Of a stretch of DNA of 7,804 bases, positions 5,866 through 7,804 are shown piece after piece. Under the pieces are notes generated by a model. The model had not been told where the DNA came from. It worked only from the letters and a program-made list of their open reading frames with translations, and did no database searches. Position numbers and translations under genes: made by a program. Position 1 is the stretch's first letter; the number at the start of each line of letters is the position of its first letter. Source of the DNA: Candidatus Uhrbacteria bacterium (lineage in GTDB: Bacteria; Patescibacteriota; Patescibacteriia; JACQSD01); NCBI GenBank assembly GCA_016206165.1, contig JACQSD010000086.1:1-7804 (forward strand), in the 5' to 3' direction.

Positions 5866-6870
5866 TTATCCGCGTCTTCTCGAATGATACCTTTCATGCA
5901 CTTCGCGAAGGTGAGCGTCGGTGACGTGCGTGTAGATTTGCGTGGTCGTGATCGACGAGTGTCCGAGGATTGCCTGCACCGCACGAATGTCTGCACCGTT
6001 TTTGAGAAGGTCTGTTGCAAGTGAATGGCGGAGCGTATGCGGGGTGATCCGTTTCGTGATGCCGGCGGCCCGGGCGTAGTGCTCCACCATGCGCTGGACA
6101 GATCGAGGGGTGAGGGGCACATCTGCCGCGTTGTTGCTTCGGCGGTCATGGCGTGCAAAAAGGTACGGCGAAAGATCGGGGCGCTTGTCGAGATATTTTT
6201 GTAGCCATTCACGGGCAACATCCGAGAGAAACACGAGCCGGACTTTACCGCCCTTTCCCCGCACCGTGAGCTCACCCTTTTTTGGATTCATTTCCACGCG
6301 TTTTACGCTTACGAGTTCTGCCACGCGCAGTCCTGTCGAGAAAAGCATCTCGAGCATTGCTTTGTCGCGGAGAGGGATGATTGTCACCCGCGGGCTTTTG
6401 GACCTCACCCCTCCCTGGGCCTGCGCCAGCTCGGCCCGCCTTCGGCCCCTCTCCTGCGAGGAGAGGGAGATGGGCGCGTCTAATAACCTCTGCAGCTCTT
6501 CTCCCTCGAGAAATTCAATATGCCGATCCTCCTCTTTTCCAAGTTCAATCTTTTCTGCGGCGAGTGATTGCACGTCGCGTTTCGCGATATACTTCAGGAA
6601 TGCGCGCAGGACAATGATATGGTAGTTCTGCGTTTTTCGTCGCAACGTATTGCCTTGTGTATTCGTGTGGCGATTGAGCCACAGGCGATACTCACGAACA
6701 AGATCAGCGGTAATCTGGACTGGGTTTTTGCATCCGCGTTTCTCTGCGAATCGGAGAAAGCGGCCAAGATAAAATGTATAATTCCGCCGTGTTAAAACCG
6801 ATCGATTCTTTTCGATCTCGAGGTAGTCGAGGAAATCTTTGGTGAGTTGAGTGAGGGTAGGATTGGACAT
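5866..6870 (-). CDS. xerC: XerC/XerD-type tyrosine recombinase with an in-frame palindromic-element insertion
   Basis: Site-specific recombinase that cuts and rejoins DNA through a tyrosine-phosphate bond, most likely the chromosome-dimer resolvase acting at dif; an element-borne integrase is the alternative. Residues 1-105 are the N-terminal SAM-like DNA-binding domain. The catalytic domain has every expected residue: R182 (TGLRVAELV), K206 (VRGKGGK), H278 and R281 (HTLRH), H304 (LGHSS) and nucleophile Y313 (IYTHV). At 334 aa it is about 30 residues longer than typical XerC/D. The excess lies at about 134-160, between the two domains, where the DNA is a dispersed palindromic repeat encoding Arg/Gln/Ala/Gly-rich sequence absent from normal family members. 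All catalytic motifs follow the insertion in frame, so the enzyme is probably still active. The ATG at 6868-6870 begins a normal XerC-like N-terminus, without a Shine-Dalgarno motif. XerC and XerD cannot be told apart from this sequence alone. Confidence 0.93.
   Translation of the reverse strand: MSNPTLTQLTKDFLDYLEIEKNRSVLTRRNYTFYLGRFLRFAEKRGCKNPVQITADLVREYRLWLNRHTNTQGNTLRRKTQNYHIIVLRAFLKYIAKRDVQSLAAEKIELGKEEDRHIEFLEGEELQRLLDAPISLSSQERGRRRAELAQAQGGVRSKSPRVTIIPLRDKAMLEMLFSTGLRVAELVSVKRVEMNPKKGELTVRGKGGKVRLVFLSDVAREWLQKYLDKRPDLSPYLFARHDRRSNNAADVPLTPRSVQRMVEHYARAAGITKRITPHTLRHSLATDLLKNGADIRAVQAILGHSSITTTQIYTHVTDAHLREVHERYHSRRRG
6403..6467 (-). repeat. REP-like 65-nt element inside xerC
   Basis: On the minus strand the stem CCCTCTCCT/AGGAGAGGG (9 bp, 3-nt loop) is followed by a 44-nt tail from GCCGAAGGCGGGCC to GGGGTGAGG. 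It matches 7643-7707 at 61 of 65 positions; three differences lie in the hairpin loop and one in the tail. It covers xerC residues of about 135-156. Confidence 0.92.
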
Positions 6871-6876
6871 AGCGAT

Positions 6877-6936
6877 GGTAGGCGCAACCTTTAGGTTGCG
6901 AATAATCGATGGCGCAGGCTAAAGCCCGCGGCTACC
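6877..6936. repeat. Paired palindromic repeat in the xerC leader
   Basis: The outer ends GGTAGGCGC (6877-6885) and GCGGCTACC (6928-6936) are inverted copies with one mismatch. Inside each half is a palindrome: CGCAACCT/AGGTTGCG (6883-6900) and CGCAGGCT/AGCCCGCG (6913-6930), the latter fully paired in minus-strand RNA through one G-U. From memory, 'GCAGGCTAAAGCC...GGCTACC' sequences are common dispersed repeats in several bacterial phyla. Here it fills most of the stretch between the xerC promoter and its start codon. Confidence 0.75.
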
Positions 6937-6964
6937 ATGGGGTGGCAGTTGGTTATGTCGCATA

Positions 6965-6994
6965 ATTATAGCAAAAATAATGCGAATCTGCGAA
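6965..6994 (-). promoter_or_regulatory. Probable xerC promoter
   Basis: On the minus strand a perfect TATAAT (6965-6970) lies 18 bp after TTCGCA (6989-6994), a 4-of-6 match to the -35 box. The predicted start near 6958 gives a leader of almost 90 nt made largely of the paired palindrome at 6877-6936. The weak -35 box overlaps the GCGAAT repeat cluster. Confidence 0.6.
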
Positions 6995-7014
6995 TGGTTG
7001 CGAATGCCGCGAAT
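6982..7014. repeat. Four GCGAAT direct repeats between divergent promoters
   Basis: GCGAAT occurs at 6982, 6990, 7000 and 7009, starts spaced 8-10 bp apart, so roughly one helical turn each. The cluster lies between the xerC -10 box and the -35 box of the divergent small gene, overlapping the xerC -35 region. A fifth copy is at 6898 inside the palindrome. It could be an operator array or just a low-complexity spacer. Confidence 0.55.
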
Positions 7015-7027
7015 TTGACGCACGGGA

Positions 7028-7056
7028 TTGACTTTTGCGATCAGTTACCGTATAGT
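7028..7056 (+). promoter_or_regulatory. Sigma70-type promoter of the small orphan gene
   Basis: TTGACT (7028-7033), a 17-bp spacer and TATAGT (7051-7056): five of six matches in both boxes with ideal spacing. The predicted start near 7063 leaves a leader of about 48 nt before the ATG at 7111. Confidence 0.8.
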
Positions 7057-7110
7057 AAGTCGTTGTTGGTGGTTTCTTGGATATTCCATTTTCCATGAAA
7101 GGGTGTTGAC

Positions 7111-7512
7111 ATGAACGAACAGGAGAAGCGGAACCGTGAGATGCGGCGGCACCTGCGTGGCGCGATCCGTGCGGTCTGGGAGATTGGTCGGCAGATTGCT
7201 GCGACTGCCCATGAGCCCACGGTGCTCATTGTGGGGCACGACACCGGTTTCATGGTGTCGGTCCACTGCAATGACCCGGTGGAGTACTCCGAGAAGACCC
7301 GGGACACCGAGTGGCGCGAGAAGGAGCTGTTTCGCGTCGATCTCCGCGACTTTGAGACCAACGAGTTCGCGATCGCAGCGGTCGCGAGGCATCGTTGGTC
7401 GGAGATCAATGTGTTCAGTTGTCAGTGCACGTGCTGCACTGACGGACTGGTCGTGGTGGAAGAGACCGAGTATACTGCTGCGCTCGAGTCTCTTGACCCG
7501 ATCTCCCTCTAG
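7111..7512 (+). CDS. Small orphan protein of unknown function, 133 aa
   Basis: Unrecognised soluble protein without signal peptide or membrane segment. The first 30 residues are a basic amphipathic helix rich in Arg and Glu (RNREMRRHLRGAIRAVWEIG). A mixed region with predicted beta strands follows (TVLIVGHDTGFMVSVHC, 37-53). Five cysteines are present: C53 and a tight group C104, C106, C108 and C109 in FSCQCTCCTDG, which could bind a metal or form disulfides. The end is acidic. The ATG is preceded by a reasonable Shine-Dalgarno-like AAAGGG (7098-7103) with 7 nt spacing, unlike the other genes here. Its own strong promoter and terminator make it a single-gene unit, divergent from xerC. The coding sequence is visibly more GC-rich than the other protein genes, with many third-position G and C, which may mean transfer or high expression. 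A longer reading frame at 7136-7684 overlaps it, but that one runs through the terminator. Confidence 0.75.
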   Translation: MNEQEKRNREMRRHLRGAIRAVWEIGRQIAATAHEPTVLIVGHDTGFMVSVHCNDPVEYSEKTRDTEWREKELFRVDLRDFETNEFAIAAVARHRWSEINVFSCQCTCCTDGLVVVEETEYTAALESLDPISL

Positions 7513-7536
7513 CGGCGTGGGGCAGTTCCGATTTTT

Positions 7537-7590
7537 ACGAGGCCCGGTCCGATCACTGCCAATGGCATATCGGACCGGGTCGTTCTTTTT
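7537..7590 (+). terminator. Intrinsic terminator of the orphan gene
   Basis: ACGA (7537-7540) and CCCGGTCCGAT (7543-7553) pair with ATCGGACCGGG (7569-7579) and TCGT (7580-7583), with a 2-nt bulge. The loop holds a small TGCC/GGCA hairpin. TCTTTTT follows. It begins 24 nt after the TAG. The stem is long for a simple terminator. Confidence 0.88.
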
Positions 7591-7596
7591 ATCAAG

Positions 7597-7709
7597 AACC
7601 TCATCCCAACCTTCTCCTAGGAGGAGAAGGAGGCGGCGGGTTCCCTCTCCTTTTAGGAGAGGGGCCGAAGGCGGGCCGAGCTAGCGCAGGCCCAGGGAGG
7701 GGTGAGGTT
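7597..7709. repeat. REPIN-like pair of inverted palindromes
   Basis: Two REP-like hairpins face each other. The left one has stem CCTTCTCCT/AGGAGAAGG (7610-7618 and 7622-7630); the right one has CCCTCTCCT/AGGAGAGGG (7643-7651 and 7655-7663) with the same 44-nt tail as the copy in xerC. The outer ends AACCTCATCCC (7597-7607) and GGGGTGAGGTT (7699-7709) are inverted copies at 10 of 11 positions. No transposase is present in the window. Confidence 0.8.
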
Positions 7710-7777
7710 AAAACAATGGGCTGCCATGCTCTTGCTATGATTGGTTTATTATGGTACGCTGCGTTCAATTACAACTT

Positions 7778-7804
7778 CGGTAGCCCTTCGACAATGCTCA
7801 GGGA
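7778..7804. repeat. Dispersed palindrome fragment at the window edge
   Basis: CCCTTCGACAATGCTCAGGG (7784-7803) preceded by CGGTAG resembles, from memory, the 'TCCCTGAGC..GTCGAAGGG' repeats scattered through many bacterial genomes. It is probably cut by the window end. The DNA between it and the preceding element (7710-7777) holds no gene or signal that I can support. Confidence 0.45.

Noticed and set aside
6089..6625. 178-aa frame antisense to xerC
   Set aside because: Shadow of the recombinase with its conserved active site on the other strand; Arg/Ser-rich without motifs.
7136..7684. 182-aa reading frame overlapping the small orphan gene in another frame
   Set aside because: It is longer than the chosen gene but runs through the terminator and into the REP-like repeat, has an Arg/Ser-rich shadow composition and lacks a ribosome-binding site. 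The frame starting at 7111 has correctly placed promoter, SD-like motif and terminator.
7732..7760. Promoter TTGCTA/TACGCT near the right edge
   Set aside because: The -10 match is only 3 of 6, and no gene follows within the window.

Overview
The window reads as bacterial chromosome using the standard code (TAA, TGA and TAG all end genes). Several traits fit the Candidate Phyla Radiation (Patescibacteria): secreted proteins of unknown family with long helical and Thr/Gln-rich segments, no Shine-Dalgarno motif before most starts, short dispersed palindromes in every gap, and AT-rich 'TTTGTGATTTG' type spacer DNA. This assignment is an inference from style. There is no rRNA or ribosomal protein gene to confirm it.

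Left part (1-3971, + strand): two adjacent paralogous genes encode exported or membrane-anchored proteins of 731 and 545 aa. Each has an N-terminal hydrophobic segment, a Thr/Gln/Pro-rich stretch with paired cysteines, and about four 70-90 aa alpha-helical repeats. The second ends in a Gly/Pro/Met tail. Each gene is followed by a strong intrinsic terminator. I do not recognise the family.

Centre (4017-6994, - strand): reading right to left come an XerC/D-type tyrosine recombinase, tRNA-Arg(UCU) with its own promoter, two tandem GC-rich repeats that each end in a degenerate copy of the tRNA-Arg 3' end, an HtrA-type serine protease with a PDZ domain, an AT-rich inverted repeat, tRNA-His(GUG) and an intrinsic terminator. 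I see no terminator between the tRNA-Arg promoter and the end of tRNA-His, so one transcript could carry both tRNAs, the repeats and the protease message.

Right part (7028-7804, + strand): a small GC-rich orphan gene of 133 aa has its own consensus-like promoter and strong terminator and diverges from the recombinase gene. It is followed by a REPIN-like pair of palindromes and, at the window edge, another palindrome of a common dispersed type.

The most interesting signals are the tRNA-linked tandem repeats, whose hairpins keep their shape while changing sequence; a 65-nt palindromic element lying in frame inside the recombinase gene and repeated almost exactly at 7643-7707; and the paralogous helical-repeat surface proteins.
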